From NCBI GenBank assembly GCA_014607495.2, contig CP053162.1:372001-436000 (forward strand): a stretch of 64,000 nt of DNA. The letters are read 5' to 3'. A program made the translations under genes and the position numbers. Positions 22,777 through 33,224 of the stretch are shown one piece after another. Position 1 is the stretch's first letter; each line of letters opens with the position of its first letter. Under the pieces are notes generated by a model. That model had not been told where the DNA came from and made no database searches. It worked only from the letters and a program-made list of their open reading frames with translations. The stretch is from Carposina sasakii (Eukaryota; Arthropoda; Insecta; Lepidoptera; Carposinidae).

Positions 22777-22932
22777 TCTATACAAATAATAAAATTGTAA
22801 CGGATCGATGTTTGTGCACGCTAATCTCAGAAACGGCTTGACCGATTTCGATGCAGTTTTCAGGAAAAAATATATCACAAGTCCCACTTAACATACAGGC
22901 TACTTTTTATCCCGGAAAAATATTTTACTGCC
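22777..22932 (+). mobile_element. Helitron (rep-D), 5' part
   Basis: Begins TCTATACAAATAATAAAA and continues with GTAACGGATCG, GCTAATCTCAGAAACGGC and the CCCACTTAACATACAGGCTA block of rep-D. The CTAG end is absent, so it is 3' truncated. Confidence 0.6.
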
Positions 22933-25103
22933 ACTGGAATAAATTCATAAAAATATTAGGTTTTATTAATTGTAGTCTCTAAAGCTAGATAATAATTAAG
23001 CATATCATAAATCTGTTAACCCGGATCAAAATACAATAAGCTGAAACAACCAATTCTTATTTAAAATTTACGATGAGAGAACAATTTATCTAAAACTAGC
23101 ATAATTATAATCTTGTTCACACTACAGGGAAACTTTGGAAGTAGAACTTTAATGCTATTGTTTAGTTTAATGCAGCAAAATTTTCATTGTTCCCCATTGA
23201 AGACTAAAATTGTAAAATATTTAATTAAACAAAAAAATACTGGCATATCGGATAAATTAATCGGTCAGTTAAAACTTGATTGAAATGAAAAACTGTTTGC
23301 CCTTAGTTGCACAGAATATGATGATAGACGATGATATAACTGGTGATGATGATTATATACATAAGGCATAGATATATCTATTCCTATAAGTTCTTATCCT
23401 CCTCCTCTATGCCAATGTATATAAAGTTGCAGTCCAGTACAGACGGCTGTGTTTTCTAAATGTAGTAGCAGGAACTGAAGCATCAGAGAGAGAAGCAGAA
23501 GAGGATAGATCTAATTGAAGAATATGCAGCTGATGTAGACTAGTATTAAGTCGTATGGTTACATCACTAGTTAGGTCGCGAAGACAAATGTCAAAACGGG
23601 CCTTTTATTTTGCGATGAGTTTAGCTAGCTGATTGTTTATTACTTAAAAGGGCGCTAACATACCCAACGTAAGATAATGTGAAATTGTGAAATTTTCAGT
23701 TCCCAGTGCGGTTTCATACAGTAATCTTTTCATACACAAAACAGATAAAACACCATTTTGCGGAAACCTCAGCGAAAGTTATCAAAGAAACCATCATTAT
23801 TCAGTTCAATCAAATGAAATCACGTCTTCAATTACGAAGAGAGAAACTAAGAGTAATATTATACAACTGTATAGGCATTACCGTGAAGTAAGGATAGGAA
23901 AAAGATGAGATTATTGAGTTTCTGATGGTAACTCCAATATTTTAGAGTAAAAATGGATTTTTTAATACAGTTGCTCAAAAAGTGGCGTATTGCAGGGACG
24001 TATTGCGTTCGGGATGTGGACTATTACTGAGTATAACACGCTCGAGCTTTTTCTTTACCTTTTCCGAACTCGTGCGTTCTCTTTCCCAACTGTCAAAATA
24101 ATGCCTATTAAAAAGAAAAAACCAACAACGAAGTTTTTATGATTCATGCAAATATTTCTAAAAAGAAGCTACTAATTTGTTTCAATATCAGATTTAATAA
24201 TTTGATTCAATGAGTTGGGTTAGGTTTCATCTCATTAAATTTCATTTCATATCAATAAAAAAATTCTACCGATGACTTGTGATCTCCTTTATCAGTATGT
24301 ATTTAATCTATTATATATTTCATGTACATTCGTTGCCATTAAAAAACGCTTAGACCACCTCCTCGTGAACCTGCATCCATTGACATTACTACACAACTTT
24401 GCCTCTGATATTGAGTTGCATTGTATTACAGTGAAATTGAATTATTTTTAGAGTTGAAGGCACTCATCTAAGGCGTACCATAACGACGATAGATGGAGAT
24501 ATCTATTCAAAATTGGTTCAATTCAATTCAAATAAAAATTGATTCAATTCAAATTCTTTATACCTACCTATAGGACAATACCTATCTCCGGTGATTGTGT
24601 AGCTAGGTGCAACTACTGAGGAGTTATTTATGTTAGTGAAGCTTACAATAGTATTTTCAAACAAAGTTAACTTTTTCGCAGTAGTAATGTAAAAGTAATT
24701 GAATATTCACATTAGATAATTGAGCGGGAAATAACGAGAAAAAATCATGCAAAATATTTTCTTTATCATTAGTTAAAACTTAACGATTTGATCACATTCA
24801 AACATTATTCGAAAAACTCATAATCATAACCAGTATTCAAAACAAATTGCAAAATATTCGACGCAATAATACATTCTTCATTTAGTTCTGCGTCCGGCAA
24901 GCGCAATTTAAGGACCCGACCTGGGGCCATCATTAACCACAATAAATGAAGATATATCGCCCTTATAGCTATCACATAAGGCACTTTATGGAGTAGCAGT
25001 CCCTTTATTTACAACCATCACGAACCCTGCTTCGCCTGCGGCGGTATCTGCTGCTACTTAATTTTCAACCTCTTTTTCTATATAATTGATTTTTAATAGA
25101 GCA
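22933..25103. other. unannotated AT-rich DNA
   Basis: A rep-A scrap (ATGCAGCTGATGTAGACTAG) lies at about 23523. Overlapping frames at 23687-23908 have no recognisable domain. No gene supported. Confidence 0.4.
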
Positions 25104-25196
25104 AAAGAATTTGGAAATCATATTTCTATTATACATGGCGTAACATAAGTGGTATGTATAGCGAAATGCTATGCTAACCCATTACCATCACTACAT

Positions 25197-25347
25197 CGCA
25201 GCTTTCATACTATAGGGGAACAACTAAAAAATATGGGTATTGGCAAAATGCGTTTAAGATGTAGCCGTGTTGATTTTGTGCCCAAATATTATAAAAACTC
25301 GAATTCACAAAATTTTTGAGATGTGCCCCTATAGTATGAAAGCTGCG
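25197..25347. mobile_element. rep-F, 151-bp MITE
   Basis: Perfect inverted ends of 22 bp beginning CGCAGCTTTCATACTATA. ACAT flanks both sides (25193-25196 and 25348-25351), a possible 4-bp target duplication. Confidence 0.7.
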
Positions 25348-25437
25348 ACATACCTATTATAAAACAAAGACGCAACGGATATTTATGCGGGTTTAAATAG
25401 ATAGTGATACAAGAGGAAGGTTTATATGTATAGATAT

Positions 25438-25475
25438 CAGCATTGCACCCGTGCAAAGCCGGGGCGGGTCGCTAG
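25438..25475 (+). mobile_element. Helitron 3' terminus
   Basis: CACCCGTGCAAAGCCGGGGC then GGGTCGCTAG followed by T. This is the recurrent lepidopteran Helitron end, also seen at 49.45 kb. Confidence 0.6.
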
Positions 25476-25539
25476 TAGAGAATATATCCACAAAATTTGA
25501 AATTCGATATCACTTGTATATTTCTACAGATATCATATT

Positions 25540-25694
25540 CAGTGCCGTAAACAGGGCGGTGCCAGCGGTGCCCAGGCATAGGACGTAGACTCTGGGGGGC
25601 GCAAGAATGGCCTCTTGGCCAGACCAGACAGGACTAAATAGGGCGCAGTTATAGAAGCTCGCACAGGGCGAAGAAAAGGCTATTTGCGGCACTG
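25540..25694. mobile_element. 155-bp hAT-like MITE
   Basis: Inverted ends CAGTGCCGTAAA and TTTGCGGCACTG (one mismatch) start with CAGTG as hAT elements do. The flanks ATCATATT (25532-25539) and AGCATATT (25695-25702) form an 8-bp target duplication with one mismatch, the length expected for hAT. Confidence 0.7.
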
Positions 25695-25852
25695 AGCATA
25701 TTTAATTCCAAAGTAATCTCTGAATGTTCATACAATTTTGATAAATACCTAAACGTGTTATTTCGGATCTAAAATTTTGACGATAGTGTAGGTACAGTGG
25801 CCTATTTACTTAGCGTTTCGTTTAACATACCCCTTCAGTTTCAACTAGTATT

Positions 25853-26103
25853 AAAGAATTTGGAAACCATATTTCTATTGTATTTGCTGAGGTTAGCGTC
25901 GCTCCAATAACTGCTATCGAAAGTAACAATGAAGAATCAGTTGGATTATAATTAGCTTGGTTTTCTTCCATTGTCTTGTCTGTCATTTCGTTCGTGTTTA
26001 TTATGATGATAGTTTCAGCGCCAATTTTGGAAAATGGTTGTGATGCAGTTTTTTGTGGTGTAAATATTTGTCTTTCTAATTTCTTTCCCTTTTGTGTTGG
26101 CAC
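25853..26103 (-). other. ORF-like sequence cut by the rep-E stack
   Basis: An open minus-strand frame with polar, protein-like composition but no ATG at its open end. It enters the duplicated 30 bp next to the transposon stack. The other copy of the 30 bp, at 25104-25133, continues open for only a short distance and contains a stop. No family recognised; weak. Confidence 0.2.
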
Positions 26104-26654
26104 TATTTATGCCTTTCCAATACTTAGTTTAGGGTCTTCCTCATCTTTCGAGACTATGATCAACAGCTTCAAACATAAATAGTTACAAAGTGCTGTGCTA
26201 TTTTAATTCAATATATAAACTCGTATGCTCATGTTTTAGTGATTCAGCCTAACGCTGATTCACATACACGATCCCTACATCATTATCCTCAATAATAATG
26301 TCAAAATCACCTATAATTATATTTAAATTTCAAACCCATTATTGTTTCCTTGAAAAACTTCCAAAATCCCAACGGTAGCCGAGTAACAGAACTAGCCTGG
26401 AGCTGACAGGACTTTGGCTGGCTTTCTCACGCATTCACAAAACATATGCGTGAGATAGAGACGGATATAGTTTCATGATATTTTCGCCAGCTAATTTACA
26501 TGCACGCGATGCGCCTGCGCATGCCGCCTGGTCAATTTAATAAGGTGTTTTAATACGATAACGGTGTAACCTGTTCGCTTACCATTTTTGTGCTTACAAA
26601 TTTGTAGTAGTTTACCATTTGAAATATCTATTCATCTTGAATTTACACTGCTGT

Positions 26655-26894
26655 ACAGGGTGTAACAGAAAGGGTTTGCTAAGCAAAAAGATATGCAAAC
26701 AGCCCACTATAAAGAAGCTATTTTTAAAATTTGGGACTCGAAATCACATGTTTATTTTTCAAGATTGTATGATATGAACATTCCAGAGTTGTGTAGGAAT
26801 TCTCCATAATATCTGGAAAAATAAACATGTGAAGGGTCTGAAATTTTCTGGGTAGGTTCTATTTCATGGGCTATTTACATAGCTTTTCGCTTAA
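26655..26894 (+). mobile_element. rep-E MITE copy 5
   Basis: ACAGGGTGTAACAGAAAGGG at the left, TTTTTCAAGATTGTATGA in the centre and GGGCTATTTACATAGCTTTT at the right. The last terminal bases are lost. Confidence 0.75.
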
Positions 26895-27251
26895 AAAAAC
26901 AATTTTTTTCTCTGATTTGATTCCGATGCTCTTTATTACTAAGTTCTAATACTTCCGATACCACTTCTATTTAAAGTATCATGTTCCAAACTCTTGATAA
27001 CCTTTACAGAATATATCTTTATATTGAACTCTTGATATACCTTTTACAGTAATATATTATGTTCAGGATAAGAACCGCTAGTAGGCTCTATTAGGACAAA
27101 CTACAATAGGTCTTAGAATATACACAGAATGTCTTCACTGTATCTTTCAATAGACAGTAAAAGCAAACGAGCGATTGAAAATTGTACAGTACCTGAACTT
27201 ATTTGGTCATGGTTACAGTGACTTACCATTTCAACGGAGTTTTTACTATCA

Positions 27252-27420
27252 TGCCTGTGCTGATGCGGGTCTTCACTAGAATACATCAGCTGCATCTCCT
27301 TGCGTGCATGTTGTAAGAGTCGACTAAGTAACTCGGGCATTCTCTCGGGCGTTACGCTAGGTAGTCACTCATCATTTACATCTGACCCCGCAATGCTTAA
27401 CGTTACTGTACAATCTCCTT
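27252..27420 (-). repeat. rep-A copy 7
   Basis: GTGCTGATGCGGGTCTTCAC, ATCAGCTGCATCTCCTTGCG, GTAAGAGTCGACTAAG, CATCTGACCCCGCAATGC and the final TACAATCTCCTTTATGATC. Confidence 0.7.
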
Positions 27421-27570
27421 TATGATCTTGATATATGTCTAATATGTCTATCTTTTACTGTCATAGTAAACTGACGATACAAACTAGGTATCTAGATTAT
27501 ATATTCTCTTCTTGATTCTAATTTGAGTTATTCTAATTGTTTACTAGTCTCTGAGCTCTTTAAATTAGGG

Positions 27571-27752
27571 TTAGTAGTCGATTAGCACAAAATTTGTTCG
27601 CACGAAAATATTATTTATTTTAGTAAGTGATTCACCCGAATGTATTGTAATCCATGTACTTTACAATACATTCAGGCGAAACGCCTACTGAAATTATATT
27701 ATTCATAAAGGGCATGTTTGTGCGAACAAACTTTGTGCGAATCCACTACTAA
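27571..27752. mobile_element. rep-W, 182-bp palindromic MITE
   Basis: Ends TTAGTAGTCGATTAGCAC and AAATTTGTTCGCAC pair with GTGCGAACAAACTTTGTGCG and AATCCACTACTAA over about 33 bp with four mismatches. The middle is a second hairpin, GAATGTATTGTAA against TTACAATACATTC. Confidence 0.65.
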
Positions 27753-28088
27753 GCCTTGAGTTATTATTTTCTGTATAAATTCTTGTTATTCTTTCTTTGG
27801 TTTTGCGTTCATTACTATCTAATATCAACTTACCTACTTGTACATAATATAACTTTGTACCCGTGTGAAATTACAGGCTAAAATAAAGTCTCGACCTAAA
27901 GCTTAACATAATTTAACTGAGTGTTACGCAAAGTGAAGATTATGAGAACGATGTGGCAAATATCGCAATGCTTCGTCAATTCAATTATCTTCCATTTGCC
28001 AATGGTGTTGCAAACGATGATCATCATAGTAATATATAATGGCCTTGTAAGCTTAGAACTCGTTTGCTACTGCATTACATATGATATA

Positions 28089-28331
28089 TAGTGGACGCCC
28101 GCGACTCCGTCCGCGTGGACTGCAGAAAAACAAAATGTCGAAATTATCCGGGATAAAAATATTTTCCCGGTATAAAAACTAGCCTACGTGTAAATCTAGG
28201 GTGTCAACTAACTCCGTACCAAATTTTATTAAAATCGCTCCAGCCATTTTTACGTGAAAGAGTAACAAACATCCAATCATCCATCCATCCATACTTACAA
28301 ACTTTCGCGTTTATCATATTAGTAGGATAGG
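28089..28331 (-). mobile_element. Helitron-like element of the rep-D style
   Basis: On the plus strand it opens AGTGGACGCCCGCGACTCCG, the complement of the Helitron hairpin and terminus, then ATTATCCGGGATAAAAATA. The inner half (CCAGCCATTTTTACGTGAAA, CATATTAGTAGGATAGGA) is a different subfamily from 53.9 kb. Confidence 0.6.
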
Positions 28332-28504
28332 ATTACTTACATATATGGATGTATTCTCAAAATTTGATAGCTAAAGTAGCAGGATCATAAATATAATCCT
28401 TGCAGCCACCCTGAGCACAATTACGGCACCAAATTGATGATTATTTCTTTTTTGTATTTGTTTTTTCTATAACAAGGTTAGTTATAAAAATAAAATAAAA
28501 CTAT

Positions 28505-28690
28505 ACATCACGCCTTATCTCTTATGGGGTAGGCAGAGCACCAAGGGCCGATAGAACCACATGGTGCCACTTTTGACCAATTTTGAGGGTATAGTTGAGA
28601 TGTACAAGTTCGGTTAGTAGGGACAGGTGGTCAGTCCATCGCCTACAAATTACCAAGACCCTCTTGTCCCTCTACTGACTTGTACAGTTT
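28505..28690 (-). repeat. rep-K copy 3
   Basis: GGGGTAGGCAGAGCACCAAG, CACATGGTGCCACTTTTG, GTACAAGTTCGGTTAGTAGG and CTCTTGTCCCTCTACTGAC. Confidence 0.7.
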
Positions 28691-28851
28691 GTATAAAACT
28701 ATATATAGAAAATATTAACGAATAAAGGCGGTGCGGGTAAGCCAGTAATAAAAACAATTGTTTGTATAATGACGTAGCAATCAAAGTGTTAACTCGCACT
28801 GGACACTATTATTGATGAATTATTTATGACCTTTAATTCCAATCTAACAAG

Positions 28852-29055
28852 ACCAACTATAAAATGACGGAGTTCTGAGGTAACACACATAAAAAAAAAC
28901 ATACAAACGAATTGATAACCTCTCTTTTTGAAGTCGGTAAAAAATGAACAGCGCGGCAATGCCGCTAGCACTTTAAGCACCCTGTTTCTCCATTATGCAC
29001 GTTTAGTTTAATTTTTAACCGACTTCAAAAAGAGAGGTTATCAATTCGTCTGTAT

Positions 29056-29091
<36 letters not shown>

Positions 29092-29151
29092 GTGTTACCT
29101 CAGAACTCCGTCATTTATGAACCGATTTCAAATTTTTTTTTTATAGTTGGT
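28852..29151. repeat. rep-M fold-back repeat with (T)31
   Basis: The left arm (28852-28938) and right arm (29018-29151) are inverted copies: ACCAACTATAAAATGACGG, GAGTTCTGAGGTAACACAC and AACCTCTCTTTTTGAAGTCG recur inverted. The right arm has grown a pure T run at 29057-29087 where the left has nine As. It also holds an extra AACCGATTTCAAAT segment, so the left arm has lost sequence or the right has gained it. Confidence 0.6.
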
Positions 29152-29194
29152 CATGGTATACTTCCAGGTTGGTCCCATATTCACCATATCAGGA

Positions 29195-29450
29195 TCTGAT
29201 GATGGGATCTTGGAGAAATCGAGGGCAATTCTCGAATATTGTAGGCACATGTAGTCTGTTTTTATACTTTTACTGAGCGTTTTGATCACCTACATATAAA
29301 ACATAACATCTGATGATGGAATCTCTAAGGAATCTAGGGATATCCTCAAATATAAAAGGCACGAGTAGTCCGTTTTTAGATTTTTATAGAGAATTTTGGT
29401 CAGCTACACATAATATAAAGGAAACGAGGGTCTGATGATGGAGCCGCCGA
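29195..29450 (+). repeat. diverged tandem subrepeats, period about 114-122 bp
   Basis: TCTGATGATGG occurs at 29195, 29309 and 29431. After each of the first two come GGAATCTAGGG / GAAATCGAGGG, AAAGGCACGAGTAGTC / TAGGCACATGTAGTC and a T-rich part, so these are two units and the start of a third. Continuous with rep-M. Confidence 0.55.
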
Positions 29451-29479
29451 AAAACAGATAGTGGAACTTTTTAGTAACA

Positions 29480-29550
29480 AAATCCCCCTATGGCAGGGGG
29501 GGGCCTACGTCCAGTAGTGAACTGCAATAGGCTTATGAAGATGAAGATAA
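29480..29550 (+). mobile_element. LINE 3'-end fragment (rep-G)
   Basis: GGCCTACGTCCAGTAGTGAA then CTGCAATAGGCTTATGAAGATGAAG. This is the recurring 3' end also found at 57.85, 49.74 and 46.14 kb. Confidence 0.55.
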
Positions 29551-29570
29551 TTGTGTTAAGTCATTAAATT

Positions 29571-30457
29571 ATATGTTGCGTTAAGCCGTGTCCGAAGTAA
29601 GATGGTTATAGAGAAAGAGGTAGAAATGAGAATAACGAGATGACGGATAATAGGGATGAATGAAAAAAGAGTACCTACATATTACACCGACCCCAAATGA
29701 TTGGGAACAGGGCAGGAAGAAGGAGTGTAATTATATGTTGCTTAAATAAGTGTGTACATGGCTGTTGTGCTGCCAAATCTCTTATATTCCTCCGAGGCGT
29801 GGTGCATGTACCGTCGCCACATACGCACTCTGGATCGATTCCACCTCAAGTGCCTCCGATCCATCATGAGAATCAGATGGTCCAACCGAGTGCGTAATAT
29901 CGAAGTATTGCGAAGAGCCAATGTAAGTGCCATTGAGGCCTACTTAATGCGTCGGCAGCTTCGGTGGTGCGGTCATGTGTCTCGTATGGCGGAGGAGAGA
30001 TTGGCTAAGAGCATCTTCTTTTCTGAACTAGCACAACGACCAGAGTGGCGCAGGACGGTGATAAAGCAAGTATACGAGTTCGAGGAGCAGCGTCAAGCTG
30101 ACCTTGACGCTAAACGTGGTGAACTAAAGACTCGTCCTCCTGCTGCCATTGTACAATAATGGCGCACTAACCTATCCTCTGTGTGCGCGGGCGTTCAGGG
30201 CAAAGATTGGCTATGTAAATGTAAGCCATCTCCAAGCGCATGAACGCCAACTTTGTAATATCTAGGAGTAGAAGTGGTCGCCATGACCGAAATTGGTCGG
30301 AGGTCATCATTATCATCATAATATCATATTGTCAGACGTAAAGTTTCGAAGCCTAGTCCTTTTTCTCTTTTGTCATGTGGCCTATTTTATATAAAAATTA
30401 TATAAATCTGACAATATTATGCCTCCTAAACTTCGTACACGGCTTAACGCAATATAT
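29571..30457. mobile_element. LINE debris bracketed by 28-bp inverted repeats
   Basis: ATATGTTGCGTTAAGCCGTG... (29571-29598) and its inverted copy (30430-30457) match in 26 of 28 positions. Between them lie the end of one LINE (YYT-P-NDWEQGRKKE-like frame at about 29675-29729) and the C-terminal piece of another. Confidence 0.5.
29752..30159 (+). pseudogene. non-LTR retrotransposon reverse transcriptase, C-terminal remnant
   Basis: An open frame of 135 codons without an ATG at its start. It reads like the thumb and tail region of an insect LINE polymerase: [12 protein letters not shown], then [37 protein letters not shown] and [10 protein letters not shown]. The catalytic palm and endonuclease are missing. 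It is followed by a short 3'UTR and an (ATC)n tail near 30300. Clade not assigned (CR1/RTE-like by style). Confidence 0.7.
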
Positions 30458-31142
30458 ATTTGCCCTTTAGTTATACCAATTACACTTGATAACTTGTACC
30501 AAGCAGAATTGACAAGGCAGCGAGTGGCCATAATAAAATCCAAACATTTAGCAATATAACTTTATTGAGAAAAACCTAACTGTGTGGATAAAGGTCCGTC
30601 GGTGATAATGAAAGTAAAATACACCATACAATCTAATTATAGAGCTATTGTGAAAGCGCAATTTCTATTCTTCATAATTAAATAAATACATAATTATGAT
30701 TAGTAAGAAAGAGCCAATCATCGCACAATAGGCCTGCACTATGTTTATCGATGTTATCGATAATTGCTTGAGTATAGTGCAGGCTATATGTCGATTATAA
30801 CCTGCGAAGAGATAGAGATGTAATCAATTTAAAAGTCAACACATAATAACCGGAATATTTCTAATGATCGGTATTATTATATTGTTAAAACAATTTCTGG
30901 TTTCTATGACAAAATCATGGTTAACTTTAGACTGACTGCTATCTCAGCCATAACTGTACTTTTTTAAAAGTAATGTTATAACTGGTATATTTCTAGAGTA
31001 AAAACAGGAACATTTCAATTTTATTTTTCTACTCAGAGATGCGATTATAGGATAAGATTAGAAACATTGTGAAAACATTGTTGTTTTAAAACGTGAAAGA
31101 ATCACAATTTTTAAATTTTTAACAACGTAGAATCCTATTTAA
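30458..31142. other. unannotated DNA with a hairpin at about 30733-30786
   Basis: GCCTGCACTATGTTTATCGAT and AGTATAGTGCAGGC form an imperfect hairpin around ATCGATGTTATCGAT. No gene recognised. Confidence 0.4.
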
Positions 31143-31527
31143 ACAGGGTGCTTTTTCGTTGCCACACTTAACGAAGGGTACGTACTCTATACATTAATTA
31201 AAGTAAGTTAATGCTAAATAAAAATGCTGGGAAAAGATGTAAATTAAAAAAAAAAATATATATATACTTGATCGGGCGAAATGTATGGTGTCCAGTGTTT
31301 ATGTTAGTTTTTTTTATAAACAGACATTAATTATTTCTCGTGAAAAAATCTTGCTACGCGCGTCTATGTGCATTTATGCAGAAAAAACGCAATATATTTA
31401 CTCAACTTTGGACCCTAATATCTTGGGAACCAGACACTTCCCAGGTATGCTTCCATGGAGGAGATGAGGACATGATGAGGAGTTTCCGTAGTATTTGGGA
31501 ACGTTCACGACCAAAAAACATCCTGTA
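31143..31527 (+). mobile_element. rep-C MITE copy 1
   Basis: Opens ACAGGGTGCTTTTTCGTTGC, CGAAGGGTACGTACTCTA and ends GACCAAAAAACATCCTGT. The ends are inverted complements over about 15 bp. The interior matches CTACGCGCGTCTATGTGCAT and CTTCCCAGGTATGCTTCC of the other copies. Confidence 0.75.
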
Positions 31528-31663
31528 TAGTTAGATAAGTTTCTAGAGTCTATAATTAGCTATTTTCTCTGAAATATCTACACTAAGTAGGTAAAGTAGA
31601 ATCACAGAATTATAACTATGTGAGATGTCTATCTCCTGTGTTAAGATATTCTCACGACTTCTA

Positions 31664-31722
31664 CTCTTACGACATGCACGGAAGAAGATGCAACTGATTC
31701 TAGTGAAGCCAAGCATCACTAC
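31664..31722 (+). repeat. rep-A copy 8 fragment
   Basis: TCTTACGACATGCACGGAAG, AAGATGCAACTGATTCTAG and the CATCACTACAGG end. Confidence 0.6.
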
Positions 31723-32059
31723 AGGACGTCAAATATGGCAATTACTATACCTTTTCAGCTCTATACAATTATCTCAGTAAGATCATAGCCAGCCATTATA
31801 ACTCCCGCGCACAATTAGCGCGTAAATCACGTAGACGAAGAAAGTGCAGAAAATAAATAAAAGGTAATTGTCTAACCGCGGAGATAGATTGAGATGCCGA
31901 GAACCTGTACAGATTGGTATATCATAAAGTACACCTGAAAGGCCTTAGGTACACCTACGTATCAGGTTTATTGGCGATTGTTATCGACTATTTAGTATCT
32001 ATGTATAGCTATTGTTCAACTACAATAATAATGACTGTACCTAAGTTGATTGAAATAAA

Positions 32060-32148
32060 CCAGCCCCCCTAGCATGACCACGCATCGTGAATATATTTAT
32101 CGTATTCGACAGGCTAAATGTCGATAAATCGGTTTATCATATATCCTA
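32060..32148 (+). mobile_element. rep-B MITE copy 2, right-truncated
   Basis: Starts CCAGCCCCCCTAGCATGACC and runs through GACAGGCTAAATGTCGATAA. The right inverted end is missing. Confidence 0.65.
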
Positions 32149-32162
32149 GCGGATTATATTAT

Positions 32163-32314
32163 AGAGAAGTGTTTTTATAAATTTATCTTAGTCAAGATTA
32201 TTATATATTATAAAATTATTAATAAAGAAATGAAAAATAATTCTTCACCCGAGTGGGACTCGAACCCACCTTTGCATTCCGTGCAGAGCACTCACCAACT
32301 AAGCTACCGGGTCA
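32163..32314 (-). mobile_element. rep-I tRNA-derived SINE copy 1
   Basis: On the minus strand: GACCCGGTAGCTTAGTTGG (A box), GGGTTCGAGTCCCACTCGGG (B box), then tail TTCTTTATTAATAATTTTAT and TTATAAAAACACTTCTC. It is not a functional tRNA gene: the same head plus tail recurs at 34.5, 45.1, 53.7 and 61.4 kb and the anticodon arm is poorly formed. Confidence 0.75.
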
Positions 32315-33202
32315 ATTATGGAATATCTGTAAAATTTAGGCAATGTTAAGCTTAAACAAAATTTTGATTATTTTGTAATAACACGGTATACTCGTATGTC
32401 AAAGAGCACAACTACTTCTGACAAAAATATTATTAGATTATTATTAGTAAAAATTTGAGAAATTCATCCAAACGCCATAACAGTATACTTGCACCTGTTA
32501 CCGGTGTACGTAATAAGCGACTACTATAAAAGATTGCCACTACTGTTATACTCACATTCCTCCTGGACGGAGTATTGTATTATCTAGTAATAGAACTAGG
32601 ATATTATCTAGATATTGTTTCTGGAAACATCTTATTTCGATCAACACTTACGCCCTTTCATCTCTCTTAATTCTTAGTTTTATCTTTTGTATCGGCAAAC
32701 TGCGAATTCAGTTTGAAGTATTTATTTTGTCAGCATAGCATTTTTTTTACAATATAAAAGCTATCTGTATTTAAGATAAACACGCCGTTGTTCTATTTTT
32801 ATCAGTTTCACTGGGGAAATTTTTTAGTTTGTACAATAAAGATTAAGAATAAAATTATATACGGGAGATCATAAAAACAATAATATAATATATAATAAGA
32901 GAACGTTATAAAATAAGTATATTACTCTGTGACCAATGTGAATAAATTTACGTTTAGCTCAAAGGAAACTTTAATTAGACTAAATATATAATTGAGACAT
33001 AAAACTACATAAACGCTCTAAACTTGTGTACATGAATGAGCGAAATTGTTATAATTGTGTACCATGTAATGAATTTGCATTTGAAATTGAATGCAATCTT
33101 AGTGAAGTTGCAATTGTGAATATTCATTCTCATGTAGCTGCAGATATAAAAAGTCATTAAAAATTATTCCAAATCTTATAATAACAGTTTATTTGGATAC
33201 AG
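32315..33202. other. upstream region of the 33.2-kb exon
   Basis: AT-rich, no repeat copy recognised. A TATAAAAA box at 33145-33152 sits 80 bp before the start codon. It could be an alternative promoter, although no good initiator is found about 30 bp downstream. A possible splice acceptor GGATACAG ends at 33202. Confidence 0.4.
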
Positions 33203-33224
33203 AAGATTATAAAGTGAAGTAACT

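Larger units (their letters stand above)
25134..25852 (+). mobile_element. rep-E MITE copy 4, interrupted by at least two other elements
   Basis: Left end GGCGTAACATAAGTGGTATG, centre GAGAATATATCCACAAAATTTG (about 25478) and right end GTGGCCTATTTACTTAGCG, GTTTAACATACCCC keep the rep-E order. They are separated by rep-F plus a Helitron terminus and by a hAT-type MITE. The block is flanked by 30-bp near-identical direct repeats (25104-25133 and 25853-25882). Confidence 0.6.
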
